A stretch of DNA of 64,000 bases, from contig OZ231128.1 of NCBI GenBank assembly GCA_965153355.1, positions 45,508,001 through 45,572,000 of the forward strand. Reading direction: 5' to 3'. The stretch is from Flaccisagitta enflata (lineage: Eukaryota; Chaetognatha; Sagittoidea; Aphragmophora). Under the pieces are notes generated by a model. It worked only from the letters and a program-made list of their open reading frames with translations, made no database searches and was not told the DNA's origin. This document shows positions 38,034 through 48,423 of the stretch, one piece after another. Both the position numbers and the translations under genes were made by a program. Position 1 is the first letter of the stretch. Each line of letters starts with the position of its first letter.

Positions 38034-38477
38034 CGAGTTTTTAGTAAACAGGTCGCCCAAGGGCAATATGTGGTCAGCGATACCCGTTGCCCTGCTTTGC
38101 ATGATTGTGAATTGTAGGGAGAGGAAGCAGGGCAGCTGCCCCAAAGGGGACAAAGTCCTGTAGAACACAGGGGCTCTTTCGTTCTTTTGTCCATCCGTCC
38201 ACCCATCCGTCCGTCTCCCCCAGGCCCTCTCAGGCCTGAAATCTGCCCTCTCAGGCCTGAAATCTGCCCTATCAGGCCTGAAATCCACCCACTCAGGCCT
38301 GAAATCTGCCCTCTCAAGCCTTGAATCTGCCTGAGAGAGCAGATCGCAGGCCTGAGGGCAGATTTCAGGCTTGAGAGGGCCTGGGGGAGACGGATGGACA
38401 AACGGACGGATGAACAAACAAACGAAAGTCCCCTTGTGTTCTACAGGACTTTGTCCCCTTCGGGGCCACTGCCCCAA
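38034..38477. mobile_element. Family B fold-back element (near-complete)
   Basis: Left arm in order: 'GTAAACAGGTCGCCCAAGGG', 'CAGCGATACCCGTTGCCCTG', 'GGGCAGCTGCCCCAAAGGGG', 'GTCCTGTAGAACACAGGGG', a CCATCCGTCC ladder, 'GTCTCCCCCAGGCC', and four or five 'TCAGGCCTGAAATCTGCCC' units. Right arm: 'CAGATTTCAGGCTTGAGAGG', 'CCTGGGGGAGACGGATGGAC', 'GTTCTACAGGACTTTGTCCC', 'CTTCGGGGCCACTGCCCC'. Its right end is 90 bp from the start codon of the gene at 38567. Confidence 0.88.
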
Positions 38478-38566
38478 AAGCGTTTTTTTAATCTTATATC
38501 AAAATGTGACTTTAATGGAATTTTTTCTCGATCAATCAAGGTGTCAAAACTTACTTTAACGTGACG

Positions 38567-39658
38567 ATGGGCAAAAAGAATAAGAAAAAGGTGACTTTCA
38601 AAACCCACATGGATAATTTTGGCAAATTAGTGAAAAAATACCTCACGCTTCCGACGGAAAACGAGCAGGACGCGGAAAACACAGAAACATGCGAAGATGA
38701 AATCGCCGTCAATATGGAAAAGGAGGAAAAAGAAGTGGAAGATGAAAAAGACGAAGGAGAGGAAGAAGAGGAAGACGAGATGGAGGAGGGGGATGGCAAC
38801 GTTATCATGTCTGAAGGTGATATGACCCACATCTCGACCCACGTTTACAACAGAGAAAACGAGCCCGACAGCGACGATGGCTACGATGGCGACGATGGCG
38901 ACGAGGATGAAAGCTACGATCACGACATCCTCAACGAAGAAGGCGCGGAGGCTTCAGGCGCCGAAGGCGCTAAAGGCGCAGATGGGAATAAAGCAAAGGA
39001 CCGAAGGCGTACCAACGCCAAAACGGCCAAAAGCGTGGCCGCTTATTTGCGCTCGACGCACGTTGGAGAAGCAGGAGCGGGCCAGACGGACTATCACCGA
39101 GATTCAGAACTCATTTTTGCCGAGACCGAGGAACTGTTTGGGAATCAACAGAGTCAATCCGCGCCCTCTTCTGATAAACGCCGAATTCGCGTCGCCAACA
39201 ACGAGCTGCAACACAATCACAGCCGAGCAACTGGCGTGTTTGAGGAAAGCACGAGCTGGGATCCGTTCTACATAACGTTGAAAAGTGTCGGCGAGAATAA
39301 GTACAACATCGCCTTTGATTGCAACATTCACGGCGAGGAGAGTCTTCTACGGGCCAACACGCATCACAAAAGAGGCTGCAGACTGAGCTGCGGAACTGTG
39401 CTCGATCGAGATAGAGCCAACGACGTCGCGCCTTACGAGTTTACGGCGTCACTTGTCGGATCTTCAAAATGGATCTTCCGCAGCGACGTGAAGGTGATGA
39501 GAGAGAAAAACGGCGTGATGAAAGAGGAACAAGACCTTTACCTCGGCCTCATCGCCGGAAAATCATCGTCCACAAAGGTCGTCACTCTCGTGCAGATGGA
39601 ATCTCTCGCCAATGCCCAGCAGTCCATTACTAACAAATTTGATTTTCCAACAGACTAA
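38567..39658 (+). CDS. Unknown secreted- or nuclear-type protein, paralogue 1 (beta-trefoil-like C-terminus?)
   Basis: An intronless frame of 363 codons. The ATG at 38567 has A at -3 and G at +4; an in-frame GTG six bases upstream is not needed. Parts: residues 1-26, basic with the family motif NFGKLVKKYL; 33-120, strongly acidic (Glu/Asp runs at 51-78 and 98-118) with a conserved MSEGDMTHIS at 81-90; 125-145, small Ala/Gly; 150-187, conserved block AKSVAAYLRSTHVG and DSELIFAETE; 205-363, Cys- and Trp-containing beta-rich domain with TGVFEE, YNIAFDCNIHGEESLLRA, GCRLSCG, KWIFRS, YLGL, VVTLV and terminal NKFDFP. No signal peptide or membrane segment is visible. The paralogue at 41139 shares every block, so the gene is real and constrained. 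Function is not recognised. The C-terminal motif order resembles IL-1-type beta-trefoils (inference). Confidence 0.9.
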   Translation: MGKKNKKKVTFKTHMDNFGKLVKKYLTLPTENEQDAENTETCEDEIAVNMEKEEKEVEDEKDEGEEEEEDEMEEGDGNVIMSEGDMTHISTHVYNRENEPDSDDGYDGDDGDEDESYDHDILNEEGAEASGAEGAKGADGNKAKDRRRTNAKTAKSVAAYLRSTHVGEAGAGQTDYHRDSELIFAETEELFGNQQSQSAPSSDKRRIRVANNELQHNHSRATGVFEESTSWDPFYITLKSVGENKYNIAFDCNIHGEESLLRANTHHKRGCRLSCGTVLDRDRANDVAPYEFTASLVGSSKWIFRSDVKVMREKNGVMKEEQDLYLGLIAGKSSSTKVVTLVQMESLANAQQSITNKFDFPTD

Positions 39659-41060
39659 CAAGAATTGAAACCATAGTAGGCGGCTATCGCCGACTGAAAA
39701 AAAAAGTCGTTAACCCTTTATTATTATTAGCAGGAGTAATTTCATGATTTTAATGGTTATTCTTCTTTTATTTTGCCTAGATACGTTTCTGACGAGCTTA
39801 ACAGCGAAACTAGTCAAACGTTTCACCATGTTATAAAAGCTTTAAAACAAGTTTTGCCGAGGATTTTATCTTCCTTCATTATATTCTCACGCATCATTGA
39901 AAATCTGACTCATTTTTCGAACCCTTTATTTTACTCTAATTTCCAGTGTTCTAAGCAAGCAAAAGTTCCCTTAATAATAGGCTGCTATGTTGCCGTAATT
40001 GCTAAGTTTTTTTTGGCCATATCTGAGCTAAATTTTTGCCATGCCTGCAACTTTCAAAAACCCACTGGCGCACTCATTTTGTTGCTACCATGCGCAGTTA
40101 TCACCTGGGACATTTAAAAGTATGAATGGAATTCCAATTAAGTAAATTTGTCATATTTTAGTAAAATGAGAAAAACGCCATTCGAAAGGAAACAAGGCCA
40201 GTTTCCATAGTCACGTGTGGGTGGGCAAGGCCATATTTAAGGTCAAAAGAGCATTTGGGCAGGAGCAGTGAGGCCTGTGACATTCCGCACATTCCCCACT
40301 TGCAGAGGAGTTTCGAATTTCCGCAAAAATATAAAAAAGTAAAACGCGACTTAAAATTGGTCTTTCACAGCTTTTTACTTTTAAAAGAAATTTATCATCC
40401 CAGTCAGAAAATCTTGCTCAAGTGCGTCAAATCAAAATTGAGAAACCTGATTTCTACCTATGGCTGTTTCACTTTCACTAAGTTATATCTCGTTACAACA
40501 ATTTGCTACATATCTATTCATGCTGCACATCGAATTTTTCTTCTTTAAAACACTTTTTTCCTTGATATCATAGAATAATCAATTGCCTTCCTCGCCAAAT
40601 ATTTTCTACTGCATTTTCCTTTTTTAGGTTAGGTTTACACACAGGCTGACACAGCAGCGTGGGCATTGAAAGTTAGCAGACCACAAAAACCTATCTCCAT
40701 CATGATTTCAGATAGAGAAGTAATCAAAATTTGCCTGCACTAGTTATGAAATTGTCTTTTTATTTCATTTTCGCTTTTGGCGATATCAAAAATTTACCTG
40801 GTATGGAAGAAATTTGTTTGTCCCTTGAAATTTGTTTTTTTTTTTTTTTTGCAAATTTCTTTATCGAAATTTGCCAAATTTTATGTATCTTTGAGATCCA
40901 TTAGATCCCCCAGATAAGGCTGCACCGCCCCTCAAAAAATATAGTATCAAATACTGAATACAAAACAAAGTTTTTATTTGGCTCATTGTTGTTGCGAAAT
41001 GGGTATGGCATTAGAAGCCCTATCAGGATTTTACTGGAGGATCAATATAATTATAGGCAA
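39659..41060. other. Intergenic DNA between the paralogues, with family A head
   Basis: At 40193-40292 there is a diverged family A head: 'AACAAGGCCAGTTTCCATAG', 'GTGTGGGTGGGCAAGGCC', 'GGGCAGGAGCAGTGAGGC'. A phrase near 40800-40830 (ACCTGGTATGGAAGAAATTT) matches DNA near 45535, a Tigger-like remnant. No other gene is seen. Confidence 0.6.
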
Positions 41061-41138
41061 ACAGAGATGAGTTTCTGTGATCTACCCCCACTCAATGCCC
41101 ACCCTGTCCCTAAAACAAAGTTGCTTGCAACAACAAAA

Positions 41139-42332
41139 ATGGAAAAGAAGGTAAAGACACGGAAAAGCATAAAAAAACGCCTGAATGAATTTGGTAGACT
41201 GGTGAAAAAATACTTTAAACAACAACCCAATACCAACCCTAATGATGATAAACAAAGCCAAGACATCCAAGGGAAGGGAGAGGATAATTGCAAAGTTTTC
41301 GTCTCCGAAGGCTGCATGCGCCAAATCTCCATCCAAGTCATGGCGGGAGAAGACTACAGAGACAGCGATCGTGAATGCTCCGATCACGACTGCCTTGATG
41401 AGGTCGCCGATGATGGCGCTGATGGTGGCGCCATTGGTGGATTTGAGGGCGCTACCGCCAAAGATGTCGCCAGCAGCGGTCTGATTGGAAGCACGGCAAT
41501 TAGCGAGCCTTCTTGTGCAATTGAAGGCGAGGTTAGTGACGCTATTGGTGGCAATGCATGTGACGCAGAGGGTGTTGACATGTGTTGCCCCAGTGGTGGT
41601 GCGGTCGGTGGTGCCATTTGCGACGAGTTGCAGAGCGCCATCAATTGTGCCGACTCCAAAACTGATCGATGGCGTGCCACTGTAAAAAAAGCAAAAATTG
41701 TGGCGGCGTTTTTGCATTCAGCGCATGTTGGTACAGAGGGAGCGAAGATGGACTTTCACAAAGACTCGGAAATCATTTTTGTCAAAACTGAAAAACAATT
41801 AACTTGTCAAGAGAAAAGTAAAGAGTCTGCGGCAGAGCCATTGCGACATGCCAAAGGACCGATGCGGGTGGATAACCAGTTGTTGCAGGCCAATGAGCAA
41901 CGAAAAACTGGGGTATTCGAAGCCCAAACAGAGGACGGAACTTTGACGGAGATAACGTTGATCGAGGTCTGTGAAAGGACTAAGACATACAACATCGCCT
42001 TCACGTGCCTTCACAAGGGAGAGAGTCTGTTGCGGGCAGAGCGGCCAGCCCAAGGCAAAGAAAATGATGGCTGCAGGCTCAAGTGCTCAAACGAGAAAAC
42101 CTACAAAATCGTCAATGCAGAGCAAAAAGCCGAATTCGAGTTTGAAGCGAAGCACGTTAACGGGAAATGGGCGTTCTGCAGTAAGGCAAACATCGAGCAT
42201 TATCTCGGCCTCTCGGGAGGAGTGAGTAACACGACACAAGTTGTCACTTTGGTCAAGACCACCTTGGCTAACATAAAAAGCGACAGTACGAAACAGTTTG
42301 ACTTCCCCTTTCCCCCTTCCCCTAATTCTTGA
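41139..42332 (+). CDS. Unknown protein, paralogue 2 of the gene at 38567
   Basis: Intronless. The ATG at 41139 gives 397 aa and aligns its N-terminus with paralogue 1 (MEKKVKTRKS, then LNEFGRLVKKYF at 15-26). An in-frame ATG at 41067 would add 24 residues, and an AATTATAG/GC acceptor-like site just before it is possible. Conserved blocks: FVSEGCMRQIS (54-64), SDHDCLDE (81-88), KIVAAFLHSAHVG (186-198), DSEIIFVKTE (209-218), MRVDNQLLQ (242-250), TGVFEAQTE (257-265), YNIAFTCLHKGESLLRA (284-300), GCRLKCS (311-317), FEFEAKHVNGKWAFCS (333-348), YLGL (355-358), VVTLVK (368-373), KQFDFP (385-390). Unlike paralogue 1, the middle (90-170) is Gly/Ala/Cys-rich rather than a Glu run. The tail FPPSPNS is tandemly duplicated past the stop. 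Same orientation, about 1.5 kb apart: tandem duplicates. Confidence 0.9.
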   Translation: MEKKVKTRKSIKKRLNEFGRLVKKYFKQQPNTNPNDDKQSQDIQGKGEDNCKVFVSEGCMRQISIQVMAGEDYRDSDRECSDHDCLDEVADDGADGGAIGGFEGATAKDVASSGLIGSTAISEPSCAIEGEVSDAIGGNACDAEGVDMCCPSGGAVGGAICDELQSAINCADSKTDRWRATVKKAKIVAAFLHSAHVGTEGAKMDFHKDSEIIFVKTEKQLTCQEKSKESAAEPLRHAKGPMRVDNQLLQANEQRKTGVFEAQTEDGTLTEITLIEVCERTKTYNIAFTCLHKGESLLRAERPAQGKENDGCRLKCSNEKTYKIVNAEQKAEFEFEAKHVNGKWAFCSKANIEHYLGLSGGVSNTTQVVTLVKTTLANIKSDSTKQFDFPFPPSPNS

Positions 42333-42373
42333 TTTCCCCTTTCCCCCTTTCCCCCTTCCCCTAATTCTTGATT
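42299..42373 (+). repeat. Tandem duplication across the stop codon
   Basis: 'CCCCTTCCCCTAATTCTTGA' occurs twice with CCCTTTCCCCC spacers, so the last seven codons and stop of the gene at 41139 recur once immediately downstream, about 40 bp apart. Confidence 0.85.
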
Positions 42374-43975
42374 TCTGGATGAAATGTTTCTAAAGCTCAA
42401 GATTTGTGCTACATATTCAAGATGAATTCTTTTTTACCTGTTAAATTATTACCTTTACTACTATCTTCTTTAAGATGACTACGCTATAAAAAGGCTGTTA
42501 CAACGTGGCCTACTCAACATACTTGGTTCTTGGTAAGCTTTATGTTAGAACATTTTGATAAAGCATAATACTCCGTGTCCGTCAATTTCGCGGCGCAGAA
42601 CAAAAGTTACCCGTGGCTCACAATCCTCATCAATGCAAAATCTTTCATGTTTTCGTCATGTTACTATCGATGTCAGATGGTCCATCTATACTTTATCTAA
42701 TCGAAACTTCTTTGGTGCTAGCTTGCTGATATTTTCTTCATTCGGCTCTTGAATGATAATGTTGTCTATATCGTCTGGATTTGTTTACAAATGTTTAATA
42801 ATTAGTCGCATGGGGGGGGGGCAGAGACAATCATGCTCAAGAATTACCATTTCCGCCGATTTCTTGTCTTGCGAAAAAAGCGTAACTGACCATCAAACCT
42901 GCGAACCTACCTCAGGAGACACCCTTTTTTGGATTCGCTAAACAAGCGACGAGAAAACTACATATTGTTGACAAATTTGAAGTACAGTCGAATAACGTTC
43001 CAATGAATACATCGGTAACTAAATTTTGTCTATAATGCAATAATAAGATCTTTCGGAGAATTTCTATTACTTTGTATATTGGCTTGAAAGAAAACTGTTT
43101 AAATCAAAGTATTTTCTTGGTCCCTTTGAGTTCGTTAGATTGAATTTTTACTGTATTTCATTGCTTTTTGATTTTCTCACTTTACTTATTTTTATCTTTT
43201 TCTTGTTTTTCTATGATAGTTTTCGGTTCATAGAATTTCTCCAAAATAAAAATTGCCCCTCAATCAACTGTTGCAGTCTTCAATCAAAGCAACTTTCTTT
43301 CTAAATCGACGAAAATTTTTATCATATTCAGTTTGATAGACTATTTTCAGTAAGCCGTGGATGCAGAAATCTAATATGAACCCCATCGCTTCAAACAAGG
43401 CCGGATACAATACCACCTAGATCATAAGTTTGTCACCGGTCACCTTACCTGCTCATGCTTTTATCAAAATAATTTGGATCAATGAAAATGATAATGAAAT
43501 TCAAATCTTTTTTCTCATAACAATTTCTATTTAGGCTTCATAGACAAAATTATAGACAAAGTGGAAAAAAACTCTCATGGGGGTGACAAACCTTTTATCT
43601 AGATAGCAAGTTGCGAGCTGGTGCCATGCAAGTGATGGGCAGGGCCCAAGAGGCAGTGATAAAATAATGTAGAAGTGCATTGTACAAGGAGAGTGATGCA
43701 CAGACCGCCTAAAACGCTAATAAGGAAGCCATTATAGACTGACTCACGGACCAACCGACTGACATAAAATTGACTTAACAGCAGAAGTGGTAAATTTTGT
43801 TAATAGTACTTTTAAGAAACGCAAGGGTAAATCTCGTAAAATGTTACCTTTTGTCATTTACTGTAGAAAAGAAACGATTGAAAAATGGAAAGAAGGCATT
43901 TTTTCAAACTCTTACAAAAAGAGCGAAGACCAAAACACAAAACGAAAACCTCAAAAAAGGTGGAGAAATGGAAGT
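42374..43975. other. Intergenic DNA, repeat fragments only
   Basis: A TATAAAAAGG at 42487 is a possible TATA box with no recognisable gene after it. A family A head fragment (AACAAGGCCGGATACAAT) is at 43396, and a diverged ladder (GGACCAACCGACTGAC) is at 43747-43762. Nothing else is supported. Confidence 0.5.
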
Positions 43976-43977
43976 TG

Positions 43978-44300
<323 letters not shown>

Positions 44301-44797
44301 CTCGCCTTTCTTTTGCCATGAAATCTTGAAAGCAACTGTTGTTGCCATACGAAGACTGCCAAAATGTTAAGAACAATTAAGTCGAGGGGATTTGGGGATT
44401 TTGGAGCCGAAAATCATGACAAATGAGAGTGTGAACATGGTGCGACATACGCAAATGAATAGGGCTAATGAAACTCATGCATGGAAATACCAAGCCCAAA
44501 CGGGCAACGATTCGTCCTATCTGAGCTGTGTCACTACGTCAAGTGAATTTCGCGCTCAATGCGCGGATTACATAGGGAGACAGATGCACAAACAGACGGA
44601 CTGCTTGAATGAATGACATAAGAGTCAATGGAGACTCAAATTGCGGAGATCGTTCGTTTGACTCATTGCCAGATCTCGCCATGGCCAAATCTCGCATTAC
44701 GCACCTACCTTTCTTCAGACCTTCATACATACCTACGGACACACCCTCGCTTAGCAAGCGACTAAAAATGCTCATCAAATCCTACTATAATATGTAC

Positions 44798-45590
44798 AGT
44801 TAAACCCCGTTCCAACGAACCCGCTTCTCATGGAATTCTGCCTATAAAAAATGTTTTTGTCCCTTCAGCCAGTTTTCTCTTATTTCTTATATTGACTATA
44901 CCACGCGAATGAAAAAAAAAGACGCACCTCTTCATTTATAGATAGAAAAGACAAAAAAAGTTGTTCAAAATGTTTTTACTTCAAGCAATTTTGAAGATTT
45001 TTGAATTTCATTTCAATCTAGACCAATTCCAGGTCTGTATCTCAAACCGTTTAAAAGTTACAGCCTTTCAAAGTCAAGTAGTCAACCAATATTTTGAGCA
45101 CATGAAAAATATCTAATCATTGAAAAAATTGTTTGTCATTTCTACATCTAATGATAAGGCTTGAAAAAAGTTTTTGCGTATTTTTTTAGGCAAAGCAATT
45201 TTGAATATTATTCAATTTTCTTTCATTCTAGACCAATCCCAAGACTGTATCTCAAACGGTTTAGAAGTTACAGCTCATCAAAGTGAAACACTAGTTTTCT
45301 TGAATTTTTTTCTCTTATAGAATTGTAAAAACGATTTTTGACTAGTTTTACTCTTTTTTTTTACCACGCATAAACGCCTTAGGATTAAGGTTTTTTTCTT
45401 TTTGATCCTGAAAGCTTAAAAGCTAGGCTTTCCAATGGTGCAAAGCATTCGACTTGAAATCAAACAGAAAATGACCAAAATCGTCATTTAAGAATGCGTC
45501 TTTTTATTGATCCGCGTGGTAAACGAATTCTGCCTACCACGGAAGAAATTTGTTGGTCCCCTGAAATCCATTGGTGTGGAATTCAACTGT
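44798..45590. mobile_element. Tigger-like remnant hosting a nested MITE
   Basis: 'TACAGTTAAACCCCGTTCCA' and 'ACGAACCCGCTTCTCATGGA' at 44798-44837 are typical of a pogo/Tigger terminus. The right side has 'GAATTCTGCCTACCACGGAA' and 'GGTGTGGAATTCAACTGTGC'. The fold-back element at 44901-45519 lies between them. A further related fragment is at 45685-45790 ('TCCAACAGACCCGCTTATAA'). Confidence 0.6.
44901..45519. mobile_element. Fold-back MITE, TA-flanked, 619 bp, nested
   Basis: Ends CCACGCGAATGAAAAAAAAA and TTTTTATTGATCCGCGTGG are inverted, with GACGCA just inside both, and TA at 44899-44900 and 45520-45521. Internal direct repeats 'CTGTATCTCAAACCGTTTAA' (about 45033) and 'CTGTATCTCAAACGGTTTAG' (about 45245) are copies of the motif shared with other fold-back elements. 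Confidence 0.85.
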
Positions 45591-45959
45591 GCGGAAATTT
45601 GTGTGAATAATCGTTCACTTTCATTGATTTCATGCTATTAAGTTATGCAATATTACCCTGGGATGATTTGTTGATTTTGATACAAGTTAAATCTTACTCC
45701 AACAGACCCGCTTATAACAGAATTTCGCCCTTAAAAGCAACTATTTCTTTGTCTCCTGAACTCGATTTCCTGCATTCGCTTTAACAGCATTCCATTTAAA
45801 ACAGATGAATTTCCCCCCCTCCCCAAAGAAAATACGTTGAAGCGGAATTAAGCCATAATAATCTTTGCCCTTTCCTATTTTTGGTAAGGATTTGTGAACT
45901 GGTTTAACTCGGAAAAGATATTTACTTAGTTAGATTACCTAAAAAGGAAACTAAGAGCA

Positions 45960-46075
45960 ACTAGGAGTAGCTTGTTGTAACTAATCAGTGAGGGCTCACA
46001 AGGCCCTCTTCCATGTCATTTTCAATTTGGGTATCGGTAGGGATGTTGTTCCACTTGTCGTTTAGAATATGTACT
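45960..46075 (-). pseudogene. Transposon coding remnant, copy 3 (best frame)
   Basis: The minus frame reads LNDKWNNIPTDTQIENDMEE then GLVSPH and a stop, and an open frame continues upstream to about 46254 (residues such as HFLFPRLPRSFPIASRSLF). It is collinear with copies at 32710 and 36945. The parent family is not recognised. Confidence 0.6.
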
Positions 46076-46794
46076 ACCCTGGTTTTGGCAACACAACTGA
46101 GATGTGGGTCGAAGGAGGCACATGTGAATAATGAGCGAGAAGCAATGGGAAATGAGCGAGGAAGTCTCGGAAACAAGAAATGATTAATAGAGTGCGCAAG
46201 TACAGAAAAAAAAAAGTTTGCACCTGGGAAAAGAAGCTCCAAAGGCGCGTTCATGCTGAAGTAACTTTGTTTCTATTTATCAATTTTCTTTTTTCAAAAC
46301 TGATTTCTTTCGCTTTCAGTATACGTATACCTACACAGTTACAGCCCGCTATAATGGACCCAAGTGTGATGGTCATCTGTCCAGGGGTGAATAAAATTGA
46401 GTTGATTTTGATTAAGAATTTGGTCCCTCGATGTCACTTCTTTTTGGACACAAAAGTGAATCTTCTTACGTCCATCCATCCATCCGTCCCTCTATCTTAA
46501 CATCCGTCCCTCCATCCATACGTCCCCCACAGGCTTCTTAGGCCCAAATCTGGCTCTTTCAGGCCTGGAAATGTGCATTCCTCAGTGAGGAATCATTAAA
46601 TTCCTTACTGGGGCAGTGCTCCAATGTGACTAAGAGATGCTCTGAGTAAGAGCGACAATACTGGGGCCATACTCAAATACTGCATCTTTTGCAAGCATCG
46701 GTATTCAAAGAAAAAAATATTTCTCCCATATACCCTTTCTCATCTCTAAATTACGTTCAGCAACTTAGGTGCTGACTGCTGAATAGGTGTTGAA

Positions 46795-47312
46795 AGAGAA
46801 ACTAGTCATCCAAGGATCGCACATGGTCAGCGGTACCCGATGCCCTGCTGAGTGATCCAGTGAAGAAGTGGAGTTAGAGCAGGGCAGCGGCCCCAAAGGG
46901 CCGATGTCCTGTAGAACACAGGGGGGAATTTCGAGACGTCCGTCCGTCCTGAGGGGGCTCTAGATGGCTGATTTATGCCACTGAAGGCATATCTGAGGGT
47001 TGAAGGGCATAATTAAGGCTCGGAGAGCAGATCTGAGGTTTGGCGGGCTGGTTTTAAGCTTGGAGGGCTGATTGAAGGTCTGGAGGGTAGATTTGAGGTC
47101 TGGGAGGCAGATTTAGGGCATGGGAGGGGGGCTGATTTGAAGCCAAGAGGGCTGATTTTAGGCCTGGAGGGCTAAATTGAGGCCTGGGAGGGCTAATTTG
47201 AGGCCTTGATGGTCAACGGGGGGGGGGGGGAGGACGGACGGAAGGACGTACGGACGTCTCGAAATCCCCCCTGTGTTCTACAGGACATCGGCCCTTTGGG
47301 GCCGCTGCCCAA
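46795..47312. mobile_element. Family B fold-back element with internal minisatellite
   Basis: Left: 'AGCAGGGCAGCGGCCCCAAA', 'GATGTCCTGTAGAACACAGG', 'AATTTCGAGACGTCCGTCCG'. Middle: about nine 'GGCCTGGAGGGCTGATTT'-type units. Right: 'GGACGTCTCGAAATCCCCCC', 'GTTCTACAGGACATCGGCCC', 'TTTGGGGCCGCTGCCC'. (GA)n begins within 10 bp of the right end. Confidence 0.88.
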
Positions 47313-47323
47313 AAAGGAGAGAG

Positions 47324-47403
<80 letters not shown>
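47313..47403. repeat. (GA)n microsatellite
   Basis: About 90 bp of GA directly after a family B terminus. Confidence 0.95.
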
Positions 47404-47407
<4 letters not shown>

Positions 47408-47571
47408 GCGTTACAGCCAGAATGGCAAGAAGGCAAAGTCGTGAAAAAAGGTCAAGGAAGACAATGATTTGTGGCGCTTTTTGTTCCTAATGGTGTCTAA
47501 TTCTTCATCGTCTTGGAATCAATGAAAGAGGAAAAAAAGTGTTGAAAAAAAAAAGGGGATGAGAAGAGAAA

Positions 47572-47835
47572 GGGCTTGTTTCTACTCGCAACAACCGCGT
47601 TTTTAACGGGCCACTCGGTCGCTTGCTATGTTTGTTCGCTCGCACCGCTTACTCCACTCACTCGCTCTGCAGCGTTTCGCTTTGCTATGCTTGCTTTGCT
47701 ATGCTGGCTCCGTTCATGGGCTCGATCACTCACTTTGCTCATTCCCTCATAGGACAGTAAAGTTTATATGTGTTCACGTTTTAAACGCGCTTTACATGAA
47801 CAAACGCGTTTTTCATCTTCGCAAGAGACACGCCC
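47572..47835. mobile_element. Family D element, copy 4
   Basis: GGGCTTGTTTCTACTCGCAA at the left, AAGAGACACGCCC at the right. The core reads 'GGGCCACTCGGTCGCTTGCT', 'CTCACTCGCTCTGCAGCG' and 'GTGTTCACGTTTTAAACGCG'. Confidence 0.83.
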
Positions 47836-48420
47836 AGAGAAATGAGACAGACGCTCTCTAAAACCGTATAATGAATGATAAAGAACTAGAAAACACAAAG
47901 ATGTTGGACACATGCCAACCTATAAAAAGAAGCTGACCATATACTATACGTACACGAATATATGGACGATGGATAGAAGGAACTCAGGTCGCAATCCCAC
48001 CTGCATCCATCGCGACGCAAATGACGATGTTAATGCCAGTGAAGCAACAAATCATCTGCTGTAGGTAATAACAAGTACCGGTCTTAGGAACATGAAAGTG
48101 GGAAATTGCACTTGCCATCTACACTTGTACTTTGTGTTGGCTGTTGCATCCGTTACTGGCACACATGGTTTAAAAAAATGAACAAACGCGACTGAAGAAA
48201 AAAAACTTAGTCACATGTTTCAATTTTCTTACTCAAAGCCATTTTTCAGTCGGTATTTTCCATTTCAATATCATGCACAAAAGATCCCTTACAACATGTA
48301 ATTATTTCAAAAATCCTCGGGCTTTCATCAGTTTCTTTTTCACATTTCCTTTTTTCTTTCTGTATCCATTTCCTGGGTAGTTTTCTTTTCCTTCCCTTCT
48401 CCTCATTTTTGGTTGATTTC
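47836..48420. other. Unique DNA, no gene recognised
   Basis: No splice-flanked conserved frame was seen. Confidence 0.4.
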
Positions 48421-48423
48421 CTT

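Noticed and set aside
41082-41717. 211-codon minus-strand frame opposite paralogue 2
   Set aside because: A shadow of the conserved plus-strand gene; only the plus frame matches paralogue 1.
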